Part shown: piece after piece, positions 1 to 7,409 of the stretch | Layout of the letters: every line of letters starts with the position of its first letter | Position numbering within the stretch: position 1 is the first letter of the stretch | Assembly (NCBI GenBank): GCA_021496505.1 | Contig: CP053031.1 | Location: forward strand, 310,001-374,000 | DNA from: Thermoleophilia bacterium SCSIO 60948 | GTDB taxonomy: Bacteria > Actinomycetota > Thermoleophilia > Solirubrobacterales > 70-9 | Direction: 5' to 3' | Length of the DNA: 64,000 bases | Translations under genes and position numbers: made by a program | The notes under the pieces: generated by a model | Databases searched by the model: none | What the model was told of the DNA's origin: nothing | The model's input: the letters and a program-made list of their open reading frames with translations, nothing else

Positions 1-319
1 AGCGCAGCTCGTCCTTGATGCAGCGGTTGATCGCGCCGGAGCCCGAGCCGTACTCACGCTGGAACTCGGCCGGCTCGGTCCGGCGGTCCGACTTGCACTC
101 GCGACGGGCCTCGCGCTTGTCGCGGCGAGCGCACTCCTTGATGGCGGCCTTGCCGGTGCCGTACTGGCGCTGGAACTCGCGCGGCTCCTCGCGGCGGTCC
201 TGCTTGCACTCCTGCTTGGCGATCTGATCGATGCCGGCCGCCGTGGCCTGCGACGGGATCGCTGCGATCGCGCCGATGGCGAAGATCGTGGCGAGGATCG
301 CGGCGATTGACTTCTTCAT
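1..319 (-). CDS. Secreted cysteine-containing repeat protein (3' end outside window)
   Basis: Partial gene entering from the left edge, open to position 2. The start ATG at 319 follows a GGAGG eight bases upstream. A Sec-type signal peptide (KK n-region, Ala/Ile-rich core, cleavage likely after an A-x-A near residue 27) is followed by two copies of a roughly 37-residue unit: E-C-K-x-D-R-R, then E-P-x-E-F-Q-R-x-Y-G, then A-I-x-x-C. The paired cysteines suggest disulfides in an exported protein. I recognise no named family. A direct-repeat operator at 375-394 lies just upstream, so it is probably a target of the adjoining two-component system. Confidence 0.7.
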   Translation of the reverse strand, partial: MKKSIAAILATIFAIGAIAAIPSQATAAGIDQIAKQECKQDRREEPREFQRQYGTGKAAIKECARRDKREARRECKSDRRTEPAEFQREYGSGSGAINRCIKDELR

Positions 320-374
320 CTGTTGCCTCCTGGGGACTCCGGGTTGACGTCGAGGCGGCAACCTATGGAGGGCC

Positions 375-394
375 CGATTAGAGGACGATGAGAG
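375..394 (-). promoter_or_regulatory. Direct-repeat operator, likely OmpR/PhoB-type response-regulator site
   Basis: On the minus strand two half-sites CTCT(C/A)ATCG are spaced 11 bp start to start, the geometry of OmpR/PhoB-class dimers. The site overlaps the stop codon of the kinase gene and lies 56-75 bp before the exported-protein ATG at 319. A near-identical site with the same flank (TCCATAG, then TTGCCG) precedes the PepSY gene at 3121-3140. Binding by the neighbouring regulator is inferred. Confidence 0.6.
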
Positions 395-1787
395 GCTCCG
401 GCGCTGGGATCCGCAGCCAGACGCGGGCGCGTTCGGGATCGATCCCCGCCTCGCCGCCGTGCGCTTCGGCGATCGCCGAGACGAGCGAGAGACCGAGCCC
501 GCTGCCGCCGCGGGCGCGCGCCTCGTCGGCGCGGGTGAAGCGCTCGAACGCACGCTCGCGGAAGGCTTCGGGGAACCCGGATCCCTCGTCGCTGACGGAG
601 ATCTCGGTCGCCGCGCCGGCGCGGCTGAACTCGACGGTCACGGTTCCGGCACCGTGGCGCAGCGCGTTGTCGACGAGGTTCGAGAGCGCCTGCTCGAGTC
701 GCGCCTCGTCGGCGTCGAGCGCGTCGCTCAACGCGTCGCCCCGGATCTCGATCGAGCGGCCGGCCTCGGCGGCGCGGCGCTCGAAGCGCCCCGCGATCCG
801 CTCAGCCAGATCGCCGGCTGCGAGCGGCGCTCGGCGCAGCGGCAGCCCGCCCTGATCGGAGCGGGCGAGCACGAGCAGGTCCTCGGCCAGCGCGACGAGC
901 CGGTCGGTCTCCTCGGCGGCCGAGCTCAGCGCCTCGGTCAGCTCCTCGCGACTGCGCCCCGCCGCGAGCGCCATGTCGATCTCCATCTTCAGGATCGAGA
1001 GCGGCGTGCGCAGCTCGTGGCTCGCGTCGGAGACGAATGAGCGCTCGCGCTCGAACGCGAGCTCGATCCGGGCCAGCATCTCGTTCAGCGTCGTGCCGAG
1101 GCGCCCGATCTCGTCGTTCGCGGCGCCGACCGGAAGCCGGCGCGCCGAGCCCGGGCCGGCCGCCGGCCCGGTCGCGATCCCCTCGGCCTCACGGCGCATG
1201 CGCTCGACCGGTCGCAGTGCCGCGGCCGCCACCCCGTAGGCCGCGGCCGCGGCGAGCAGGAGGGCGATGGGCCCACCGATCAACAGCTTCGAGCCGAGGT
1301 CGGAGACCGTCGCGTCGCGCTCGGCGACCGACGCGCCGACGATCACCGTGTAGGTGACGCCGTCGTCGCGCGTGTCGGCGGCGACGATCCGAAGGCCGGT
1401 GTCGCCGGGCGCGATCGTCACCTCGCGCGTGCCGCCGCTCGCGACGAGCGAGTCGGCCTGGTCGGGGTCGAGCAGCGGTGTCTCGGTCAGGTCGGGATCG
1501 GTCGAGTCGGCGACGCTGCCGTCCGGGCGCAGGACCTGGACGAAGCCCTCCTGATCGACGCGCTCGAGGACGTCGCGACGTGGGTCGCCGAGGTCGTCGC
1601 CGTCGTCGACGACGATCGCGACCACGCCTGCGAGCCGCGCGCGGAGCTCGCGGTCGATCGCGGAGTCGAGCCCGTCGCGGGTCGACGCGTAGACGAAGAT
1701 CCCCGTGATCCCGAGCACGACCGCCATCACGAGCGCGAAGGCCAGCGCGAGCCTGACGCGGATCGGCATCCGGCGGATCGCGCTCAC
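378..1787 (-). CDS. Sensor histidine kinase (HAMP, HisKA, HATPase_c)
   Basis: 469-residue membrane kinase. TM1 spans about residues 11-34, an extracytoplasmic sensor region 35-165 and TM2 about 168-191, then a HAMP linker. The H-box SHELRTP places the phospho-accepting His at 257. The N-box has N370 and N374, G1 is D400-x-G402, and the G2 Gly-rich motif is 427-433, so the ATPase looks complete. It overlaps the upstream response regulator by 4 bp (ATGA), implying translational coupling. The signal is unknown; an adjacent PepSY protein and repeated operators on both sides suggest an envelope-stress or cation-type circuit, which is inference. Confidence 0.93.
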   Translation of the reverse strand: MSAIRRMPIRVRLALAFALVMAVVLGITGIFVYASTRDGLDSAIDRELRARLAGVVAIVVDDGDDLGDPRRDVLERVDQEGFVQVLRPDGSVADSTDPDLTETPLLDPDQADSLVASGGTREVTIAPGDTGLRIVAADTRDDGVTYTVIVGASVAERDATVSDLGSKLLIGGPIALLLAAAAAYGVAAAALRPVERMRREAEGIATGPAAGPGSARRLPVGAANDEIGRLGTTLNEMLARIELAFERERSFVSDASHELRTPLSILKMEIDMALAAGRSREELTEALSSAAEETDRLVALAEDLLVLARSDQGGLPLRRAPLAAGDLAERIAGRFERRAAEAGRSIEIRGDALSDALDADEARLEQALSNLVDNALRHGAGTVTVEFSRAGAATEISVSDEGSGFPEAFRERAFERFTRADEARARGGSGLGLSLVSAIAEAHGGEAGIDPERARVWLRIPAPEPLIVL

Positions 1788-2497
1788 GCCCCGTCCCCGT
1801 CGTCAGCGGCCTCGCTCCGGCCGACGCTGTCGGCGCGCAGCCGGTAGCCGACGCCGCGCACCGTCTCGAGCGAGCGGGTCCCGAACGGGACGTCGATCTT
1901 CTCGCGCAGGTATTTCACGTAGACGTCGACGACGTTCGAGCGGTTCTCGTACGCCGAGTCCCAGACGTGCTCGAGGATGTGGAAGCGGCTGAGCGCCTCG
2001 TCGGGGGCTCGCATGAACGTCTCGAGGATCGCGTACTCGCGCGCTGAGAGCTCGATCGGGGTCCCGGCCCGTGTCACCTCGCGGCTCGCCGGGTCGAGTC
2101 GCAGGTCGCCCGAGCTGAGGACCGCCGGGCGCGCCTGCGATCCGCGGCGGACCAGCGCCCGCAGACGCGCGAGCAGCTCGGGGAGCGCGAACGGCTTGGT
2201 CAGGTAGTCGTCGGCGCCGGTGTCGAGCCCCTCGACGCGGTCCTCGACCTCGCCGCGCGCGGTGAGCATCACGACCGGCGCCCAGACCTCGTCCGCGCGC
2301 AACCGGCGGCAGACCTCGAACCCGTCGATCCCCGGCAGCATCACGTCGAGGACGATCGCGTCGTAGGCCGTCGAGCCGGCCATCCACAGCGCGTCCTCGC
2401 CGTCGGGCGCGACGTCGGCGGCGACGCCGGCCTCCTCGAGGCCGCGCTTGACGAGCGCGGCCAGCTTCGGTTCGTCCTCGACGATCAGTACTCGCAT
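1784..2497 (-). CDS. OmpR/PhoB-family response regulator
   Basis: 237 residues. An N-terminal receiver domain shows E7/D8 in the acidic pocket, phospho-acceptor D51 and the conserved Lys at 101 (LTKPF). The C-terminal winged-helix DNA-binding domain (about 125-225) carries the R-E-Y motif and the VDVYVKYLR recognition-helix region typical of this class. It is first in a two-gene operon with the histidine kinase (4-bp overlap). Probable binding sites are the 11-bp-spaced direct repeats at 375-394 and 3121-3140, which flank the operon and front two exported-protein genes. Confidence 0.94.
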   Translation of the reverse strand: MRVLIVEDEPKLAALVKRGLEEAGVAADVAPDGEDALWMAGSTAYDAIVLDVMLPGIDGFEVCRRLRADEVWAPVVMLTARGEVEDRVEGLDTGADDYLTKPFALPELLARLRALVRRGSQARPAVLSSGDLRLDPASREVTRAGTPIELSAREYAILETFMRAPDEALSRFHILEHVWDSAYENRSNVVDVYVKYLREKIDVPFGTRSLETVRGVGYRLRADSVGRSEAADDGDGA

Positions 2498-2520
2498 CGA
2501 TCAGGCCTCGCAAGCGAGAA

Positions 2521-2553
2521 GCATCCCGCGTCTCATTGTGAGCCGCGGGATGC
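2521..2553 (-). terminator. Hairpin between PepSY gene and response regulator
   Basis: Perfect 10-bp inverted repeat (GCATCCCGCG at 2521-2530, CGCGGGATGC at 2544-2553) with a 13-nt loop. It lies after the PepSY gene stop and before the regulator ATG. On the minus strand the stem is followed by TTCTC, not a long U tract. It may terminate the PepSY transcript or attenuate read-through into the kinase operon. Confidence 0.5.
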
Positions 2554-2592
2554 ACCCCGTGGGTCTGGGAGCGGCGTCGCGGCCGCGCCGTG

Positions 2593-3051
2593 TCAGTCCT
2601 CGTAGGGCTGGTTCGGGACCTCGTCGAACCGCTCGTCGAGGGCGATGTCGACCTCGGAGCCGTCGTCGCGGACGACCTCGGCCTCGTAGCGCTCGCCCGG
2701 GTCGTCGGAGAAGCTCAGGTCGGTGATCGTGCCGCCGCCGGCGATCTGCAGCACAGCCCGCTCGGCCTGCGCGCGCTCGCCGGCGGGAATCGGCTGGTCG
2801 TCGACGTCGACGCCGCCGGTCTCGACGTCCGCCGCGTCGGCCACTTCGCCGGCGTCATCGGGGTCGATGGCGCCGCCCTGCGCAGCGTCGCCGGGCGCGG
2901 CGCTGGTCGGGGCCGACCCCGCCTGCTCGACGTAGACCGTCTCCTCGGCGTCATTGTCGTCGTCGCCGATCAGGCTGGCGCCGATGCCGCCGATCACCGC
3001 GGCCACGATCAGGGCCACCGCTCCGATACCGATCATCGCTGCCTTGCTCAT
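2593..3051 (-). CDS. PepSY-domain membrane-anchored protein
   Basis: 152 residues from the ATG at 3051, chosen because AGGAGG lies seven bases upstream; a longer frame starts at 3090 without such a site. One N-terminal TM helix (about residues 4-28) anchors an acidic linker rich in Asp/Glu/Ala. The C-terminal roughly 65 residues match the PepSY pattern (A-x-x-A-x-x-x-A-G-G-G-T-I, then Y-E-A-E-V-x-x-D-D-G and V-D-I-A-L-D). PepSY domains commonly lie outside the membrane and modulate proteases or sensor kinases. Position upstream of a kinase operon and an operator at 3121-3140 suggest a regulated partner of that system. Confidence 0.8.
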   Translation of the reverse strand: MSKAAMIGIGAVALIVAAVIGGIGASLIGDDDNDAEETVYVEQAGSAPTSAAPGDAAQGGAIDPDDAGEVADAADVETGGVDVDDQPIPAGERAQAERAVLQIAGGGTITDLSFSDDPGERYEAEVVRDDGSEVDIALDERFDEVPNQPYED

Positions 3052-3120
3052 TTCCTTGCCTCCTGAAGTCGTGCTGGGGGACGCGGCCACACGGCCACGG
3101 TCGGCAAGCTATGGAGGCCC

Positions 3121-3140
3121 CGATTAGAGGGCGATTAGAG
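3121..3140 (-). promoter_or_regulatory. Direct-repeat operator upstream of PepSY gene
   Basis: Two perfect copies of CTCTAATCG (minus strand), 11 bp start to start, 70-89 bp before the PepSY ATG. Downstream of it TCCATAG is shared with the site at 375-394 and may form part of the promoter. Repetition of the arrangement in front of two genes around one OmpR-type system supports an operator role. Confidence 0.65.
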
Positions 3141-3160
3141 CCCCCGGCGGCAAGCGAAGC

Positions 3161-3352
3161 CCGCCCGCCCCAGCGACGAAGTCGCGGGAGCAGGCCCGAC
3201 GACCTTGCCTCGCGGCAACACACCCAAACCCGGTGGAAGCGGACGCGAAGCGGAGTCCGCCCGCCCCAGCGACGAAGTCGCGGAAGAAGCGCCGACGACC
3301 TTGCCTCGCGGCAACACACCCAAACCCGGTGGAAGCGGACGCGAAGCGGAGC
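3161..3352. repeat. Two tandem copies of a 96-bp intergenic repeat
   Basis: Copy 1 (3161-3256) and copy 2 (3257-3352) are nearly identical, differing mainly around 3187-3197. Each contains small perfect hairpins: GCGAC-GAA-GTCGC and TTGCC-TCGC-GGCAA. The period is divisible by three, so all frames look open, but there is no ribosome site or recognisable protein. It lies between the operator and tRNA-Thr(CGT). Confidence 0.85.
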
Positions 3353-3373
3353 ATTCCACCGGCGTCATCTAAG

Positions 3374-3447
3374 AGCCGGAGACGGGATTCGAACCCGTGA
3401 CCCCCGCTTTACGAGAGCGGTGCTCTGGCCAACTGAGCTACTCCGGC
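3374..3447 (-). tRNA. tRNA-Thr (CGT)
   Basis: Cloverleaf readable on the minus strand: acceptor GCCGGAG/CTCCGGC, D arm with AGCTCAGTTGG, anticodon stem CCGCT/AGCGG around loop CTCGTAA (anticodon CGT, codon ACG), T arm GGGTTCGAATCCC, discriminator T. CCA is not encoded. The last 10 bases of the GroES-like gene overlap its 5' part. Confidence 0.95.
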
Positions 3448-3773
3448 GCGACGCGGGAGTCTAGAGGCGGCTGTGCCTCCTCGAGCACTCCGAGCAGCTC
3501 GCCGACGCGGCAGACGAGAAGCCGTTCCTCGTCGACCTCGACCCAGTTGCCGGCGCTCGCCGGGAAGACGACGTGATCGCCGGGGTTGACCGGCATCCGA
3601 ACGCCCGCGCCCTCCCACCAGTCGAGACCGGGCCCGACGGCGAGGACGATCCCGTGCTGCGGCGGCGGCTCGCGCGTGCCCTCCGGCACGACGAGACCGG
3701 AACGCCGAACCCTGTCGGGCTCGAGCTCCTTGATCGTGACGCGGTCGAATATCGGTCGCAGGTGGTTTCGCAT
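3438..3773 (-). CDS. GroES-like co-chaperonin (Cpn10 fold)
   Basis: 111 residues from the ATG at 3773. It follows the Cpn10 pattern: R-P-I-F-D-R-V near residues 5-11, S-G-L-V-V-P-E before a loop, G-x-V/I-L-A-V-G-P-G, then V-N-P-G-D-H-V-V-F, and a C-terminal R-L-L-V-C-R-V-G-E-L. The mobile loop (R-E-P-P-P-Q-H-G) is short and unusual, and the tail is about 14 residues longer than a standard co-chaperonin. No groEL is adjacent. Its TAG stop (3438-3440) lies inside tRNA-Thr. It may be a divergent Cpn10 with a specialised partner rather than the housekeeping GroES. Confidence 0.75.
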   Translation of the reverse strand: MRNHLRPIFDRVTIKELEPDRVRRSGLVVPEGTREPPPQHGIVLAVGPGLDWWEGAGVRMPVNPGDHVVFPASAGNWVEVDEERLLVCRVGELLGVLEEAQPPLDSRVAPE

Positions 3774-3825
3774 CGGCGCTTGCGTCGCTGTGGTGGGGTC
3801 GGTGCGGCTGGGATAGTGCCGAGCC

Positions 3826-4863
3826 GTGACGACGCTCTCGATCGTAGTCGTGACCTGGAACGGAGCCGACGCCATCGGGGCGACGCTGCGCGCCGTCGCG
3901 AGCGAGCTCGAGCCGGGCGACGAGCTGATCGTCTGCGACAACGCATCGGCCGACGACACGGTCGCTTCGGCCCGCGAGGCGGCGCCGGAGGCGAGCGTGA
4001 TCGAGACCGGCGCCAACCTCGGCTTCCCGGCCGCCTGCAACCTCGGCGCCGAGCGAGCGCGGGGCGATCTGCTCTGCTTCCTCAACCCCGACGCGGTCGT
4101 CCAGCCGGGGTTCCGAGCGGCGATCGTCGCCCCGGCCGCCGAGCCGGACGGGCCCGGCGCCTGGCAGGCGCTCGTGACCTCGGAGGGTGGGGGCGTGGTC
4201 AACACCCGCGGCGGCGTCGTTCACTTCACCGGCATCGCCTGGGCCGGGGGCGCCGGCGAGCCCGTCCCGGGCTCGACCCGGGAGATCGCGGCGAGCGAGC
4301 CGGGGTTCGTCTCCGGTGCCGCGCTTGCGATCGGTCGCGATCTGTTCGCCGAGCTCGGCGGGTTCGCGGCCGGCTTCTTCCTCTACCACGAGGACGTCGA
4401 CCTCTCGCTGCGGGTCCGGCTGGCCGGCCGTCGGCTCGCCGTCGCCCCCGACGCGCGCGTCGACCACGACTACGACTTCGACAAGGGCCTCGCGAAATGG
4501 CGTCACCTCGAGCGAAATCGCTGGGCGACGATCGTGCGCACCTACCCCGGCGCGCTGCTCGCGCTGCTCGCCCCGGCGCTGCTCGCGACCGAGCTCGCGC
4601 TGCTCGCGGTCGCGGCGGCCGGTGGCTGGCTGCCGCAGAAGCTCGGCGCGGCCGGCGACCTCGCCCGCTCGCTGCCGCGGCTGCTCCGCGAGCGGCGCAC
4701 GATCGCGGCGACGCGGCGGGTGTCGGCGAGCGAGTTCGCGTCCGGGCTCACCCCCGGGCTCGACTCGCCCTACCTCGGGGCGGCCGCGCGCCTACCGCTG
4801 CTCGGTGGAGGCCTGCGGGTCTACTGGCGCGTCGTCCGCGCCGTGCTCGCGCTCCGGCGCTGA
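3826..4863 (+). CDS. Family 2 glycosyltransferase (rhamnosyltransferase-like)
   Basis: 345 residues from a GTG start. A GT-A fold is shown by S-I-V-V-V-T-W-N at residues 5-12, D-N-A-S at the nucleotide-binding edge, G-F-P-A-A-C-N-L-G, the metal-binding region L-N-P-D-A, and Y-H-E-D-V-D-L-S-L-R, where the catalytic base is expected. A hydrophobic C-terminal stretch (about 240-270) may be membrane-associated. Substrates cannot be read from sequence. It converges on, and overlaps by 72 bp, the DUF2304 gene. Likely cell-surface glycan synthesis. Confidence 0.85.
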   Translation: MTTLSIVVVTWNGADAIGATLRAVASELEPGDELIVCDNASADDTVASAREAAPEASVIETGANLGFPAACNLGAERARGDLLCFLNPDAVVQPGFRAAIVAPAAEPDGPGAWQALVTSEGGGVVNTRGGVVHFTGIAWAGGAGEPVPGSTREIAASEPGFVSGAALAIGRDLFAELGGFAAGFFLYHEDVDLSLRVRLAGRRLAVAPDARVDHDYDFDKGLAKWRHLERNRWATIVRTYPGALLALLAPALLATELALLAVAAAGGWLPQKLGAAGDLARSLPRLLRERRTIAATRRVSASEFASGLTPGLDSPYLGAAARLPLLGGGLRVYWRVVRAVLALRR

Positions 4864-5298
4864 GCCGTTACCGGAGCCCTTCGGCGACAGCTCGCCACGC
4901 GCCGCGCGCAGCTCGGTGTCGAGACGAGCGTTGTCCTGGGCGAGCATCTTCGTCTCCTCGCTGAGCCGCGAGATCGCGACGGAGAAGTGGAGCAGCAGCA
5001 CGAAGCCGACGCCGAGCGACGCCGCGAAGAGCAGGTTCGAAGGCGTCTTGATCCCGACGAGACCAGCGACCTCGGCCAGCAGATCGGTCCAGATGACGAG
5101 CACGACGAGCGTCGCCGTGAGGATCATCCACAGCAGCGCGTAGCGCTCGACGAGCCGGCGGCGCCGGACGAGCTCGAGCACGAGCAGGAGCAGCGCGACC
5201 GCGCCGATCAGCGCGAAGATCTGGAACGTCCCTGAGAGGCCGTTGTTCGCGCGCAGCTGCGCGAGCTCGAGCAGCGCCGTGAGGCCGGTCGGGTTCAC
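4792..5298 (-). CDS. DUF2304-family membrane protein
   Basis: 168 residues with three hydrophobic segments (about 24-40, 55-75, 88-110). The DUF2304 signature is visible: R-R-R-R-L-V-E-R-Y-A-L-L-W after the first helix, N-L-L-F-A near the third, and L-L-L-H-F-S-V-A-I-S-R-L-S-E-E leading into a short coiled coil. The tail is Ser/Gly/Glu-rich and disordered. It overlaps by 4 bp the upstream dolichyl-phosphate-mannose-synthase-like gene; this pairing is a common one, and DUF2304 proteins probably hold the transferase at the membrane or assist it. Confidence 0.85.
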   Translation of the reverse strand: MNPTGLTALLELAQLRANNGLSGTFQIFALIGAVALLLLVLELVRRRRLVERYALLWMILTATLVVLVIWTDLLAEVAGLVGIKTPSNLLFAASLGVGFVLLLHFSVAISRLSEETKMLAQDNARLDTELRAARGELSPKGSGNGSAPEREHGADDAPVDPQASTEQR

Positions 5299-6140
5299 GC
5301 GGTCGGCTCCGTCCGCGACTCCGACATCGGGCGCCTCGGGGTCGGCGGCTCGTCGTCGCCGGCCTTGTGGCGCGAGGTCGGCACGGGTCGCTTTCGAAAC
5401 AGGCCGACGAACAGGGCCAGCAGGACCTTCGCCATGTAGTAGGCGCTGCGCGGATAATCGATCGACGAGCGCCCGAACCCGCGCGCGTTCATCCGCACCG
5501 GGACCTCGTGGATCCGCAAGCGGTTGGCGTGCAGCATCAGCAGCGCCTCGACCTCGGGGTAGTCGTGCGGGTAGTCGCGCGCGAACAGGTCGATCCCGCG
5601 GCGGTTGGTCATCCGAAAGCCCGACGTCGGGTCGGTGATCCGCTGGCGGATCAGCACGGTGAGCACGACCGAGAAGACGAGGTTGCCGAGCCGGCGGCCG
5701 AGCGGGACCTTGTAACCGGGGTCCTCGCGGAAGCGCGAGCCGTAGACCATGTCGGCCTGGCCCGAGACCTGGAGCGCCTTGACCATCTCGGGCAGGTACT
5801 CGGGCTTGTGCTGGCCGTCGCCGTCGACCTGGACGGCGACGTCGTAGCCCTCGCGCAGCGCGTACTTGTAGCCCGACTGCATCGCGCCACCGATCCCGAG
5901 GTTGAACGGGTGGCGGATGACGACGGCGTTCTCGCCCTCGGCCTCGGCGACGGTGTCATCGGAGGAGCCGTCGTCGACCACGACGACGTCGAAGCCCGGC
6001 GCCACGCGGCGAATGTCGCGGATGACGCGCGCGATCATCCCGGCCTCGTTGTAGGCGGGCACGATCGCGAGCTTTCGCAGCTCGGGCGAGGGGTCGGTTC
6101 GGTTCTCGAGGTCGGTGTCGGTCACGGCGGGCGTGGGCAA
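5295..6140 (-). CDS. Polyprenyl-phosphate glycosyltransferase (GT2, DPM1-like)
   Basis: 281 residues. The GT-A core shows A-I-V-P-A-Y-N-E-A-G near residue 25, V-V-V-V-D-D-G-S-S-D-D-T, N-L-G-I-G-G-A-M-Q-S-G, the metal-binding D-G-D-G-Q-H and T-D-P-T-S-G-F-R. This matches synthases that transfer hexose from a nucleotide sugar to polyprenyl phosphate, although no C-terminal TM pair is present as in GtrB. It is first in an operon with the DUF2304 gene, which may supply membrane attachment. Divergent from the TMEM175-like gene, with about 85 bp between. Confidence 0.88.
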   Translation of the reverse strand: MPTPAVTDTDLENRTDPSPELRKLAIVPAYNEAGMIARVIRDIRRVAPGFDVVVVDDGSSDDTVAEAEGENAVVIRHPFNLGIGGAMQSGYKYALREGYDVAVQVDGDGQHKPEYLPEMVKALQVSGQADMVYGSRFREDPGYKVPLGRRLGNLVFSVVLTVLIRQRITDPTSGFRMTNRRGIDLFARDYPHDYPEVEALLMLHANRLRIHEVPVRMNARGFGRSSIDYPRSAYYMAKVLLALFVGLFRKRPVPTSRHKAGDDEPPTPRRPMSESRTEPTA

Positions 6141-6224
6141 CCTTCAGGCGAAAGGTGTCAGTCCCGCAGGGTAGAGCGCCGAAGCCGGGCACAGGCGACC
6201 AGGGGCAGGGAATCGGCGCGCGTC

Positions 6225-6932
6225 GTGCAACCCTTCGGCGTGGCGGGCGAGCGCTCGACAACCGAGGCGGTCGACGACGAAGGGACGCCGTGGAGCGGGA
6301 TCGACGGCGACCGCGTCATCTCGTTCTCCGACAACGTCTTCGCGTTTGCGGCGACACTGCTGGTGCTGTCGATCGACGTCCCGTCGAGCGGCAGCGGACT
6401 CGGAGACGCGCTGCTCGAGGAGTGGCCGAACCTGTTCGCCTACGGACTCTCGTTCGCGATCCTCGGCAACTTCTGGATCGACCACCACAAGCTCTATGGA
6501 CGGCTTCGAAGCGTCGATGGCAAGTCGCTGTGGATATCCCTGCTCTACCTCGCGATGATCGCGCTCGTCCCGTTCTCGTGCGAGCTGATCGGCGAGCACG
6601 GCGACACGTCGGTCGGCGTATCCGTCTATGCGGTGAACATCGTCGCCGTGACGCTCGCGTTCGCGGCGATCTGTCGCCACGCCGTCGCGACCGGCGAGAT
6701 CTCCGGCGGTCCGGAGGGCGTGCGGGTGATCGAGGCGACCGCGTTCGCCGGGATCGTCCTCGCGGTGATCTTCGCCGCCTCCGCGGTGCTGGCGATCTTC
6801 GTCTCGCCCGAGGTGGCGACCTGGAGCTACTTCTCGATCTTCCTGATCCTGCCGGGCTCGATGCGGATCTGGCGCCGTAGGCGCGGTTACGAGGACGACC
6901 CCGGCAGGCTCAGTCGCCGCGCCCCGCGGTGA
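6225..6932 (+). CDS. TMEM175-like (DUF1211) integral membrane protein
   Basis: About 235 residues. The GTG at 6225 is preferred because the frame then stays clear of the divergent transferase and GGCAGGG lies upstream; a GTG at 6240 is equally possible. The family signature R-x-x-x-F-S-D is intact (R-V-I-S-F-S-D), followed by about six hydrophobic helices, and N-F-W-I-D-H-H-K-L-Y at the end of the second. Bacterial members form potassium-selective leak channels. It converges with the thioesterase gene (23-bp overlap). Confidence 0.85.
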   Translation: MQPFGVAGERSTTEAVDDEGTPWSGIDGDRVISFSDNVFAFAATLLVLSIDVPSSGSGLGDALLEEWPNLFAYGLSFAILGNFWIDHHKLYGRLRSVDGKSLWISLLYLAMIALVPFSCELIGEHGDTSVGVSVYAVNIVAVTLAFAAICRHAVATGEISGGPEGVRVIEATAFAGIVLAVIFAASAVLAIFVSPEVATWSYFSIFLILPGSMRIWRRRRGYEDDPGRLSRRAPR

Positions 6933-7356
6933 TCTGCTCGCGCTCGGCGAGCCGGTTCGAGCGTCGCAGCTCGGCCTCGCGGCGCCGGCGCTCCTCGAGC
7001 TCGGTCGCGATCTCGAGCGCCGGGATCGGCGCGGGGCGACCGTCCTCGTCGAGCGCGACCATCGTCAGGTAGGCGGTCGATGTGTGGCGCTTGTTGCCGG
7101 GGTCGGAGTAGGGGCTCTCGGCCTCGACGCGGACCCCGACCTCCATCGAGCTCCGCCAGGCGGCGTTGACCGAGCCGAGGCAGGTCAGCAGGTCGCCGAT
7201 CCCGACCGGCGCGATGAAGGTCATCCGGTCCATCGCCGCCGTCACTACGCGAAGGCCGCTGTGGCGCAGCGCGACGAGGCCGGCCGTGTCGTCGCACATC
7301 TTCATCACGGTTCCGCCGTGGACGAAGCCGGCGTTGTTGGAGTCCGTCGGCGTCAT
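6910..7356 (-). CDS. Acyl-CoA thioesterase (hotdog fold)
   Basis: 148 residues. The family core is at the very start: M-T-P-T-D-S-N-N-A-G-F-V-H-G-G, with the Asn/Asp and HGG region that forms the active site, then A-A-M-D-R-M-T-F-I-A-P-V-G-I-G-D and a second strand set. Most relatives have 5-15 residues before this block, and the frame remains open upstream without ATG, GTG or TTG, so an unusual start may be used. The C-terminal tail is a charged helix rich in Glu/Arg. It hydrolyses acyl-CoA esters in the cytoplasm; chain-length preference is unknown. Confidence 0.82.
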   Translation of the reverse strand: MTPTDSNNAGFVHGGTVMKMCDDTAGLVALRHSGLRVVTAAMDRMTFIAPVGIGDLLTCLGSVNAAWRSSMEVGVRVEAESPYSDPGNKRHTSTAYLTMVALDEDGRPAPIPALEIATELEERRRREAELRRSNRLAEREQITAGRGD

Positions 7357-7409
7357 CCAGCGCGCCAGCGTCGAGCGCGAGAGCGAGACCGGACGTGACC
7401 CCTCGGGGC

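Noticed and set aside
3161-3352. CRISPR-like array
   Set aside because: Only two direct copies of 96 bp with no spacers and no cas genes.
5367-6224. Upstream extension of the TMEM175-like frame
   Set aside because: Antisense to the DPM1-like transferase; no membrane or family features there.
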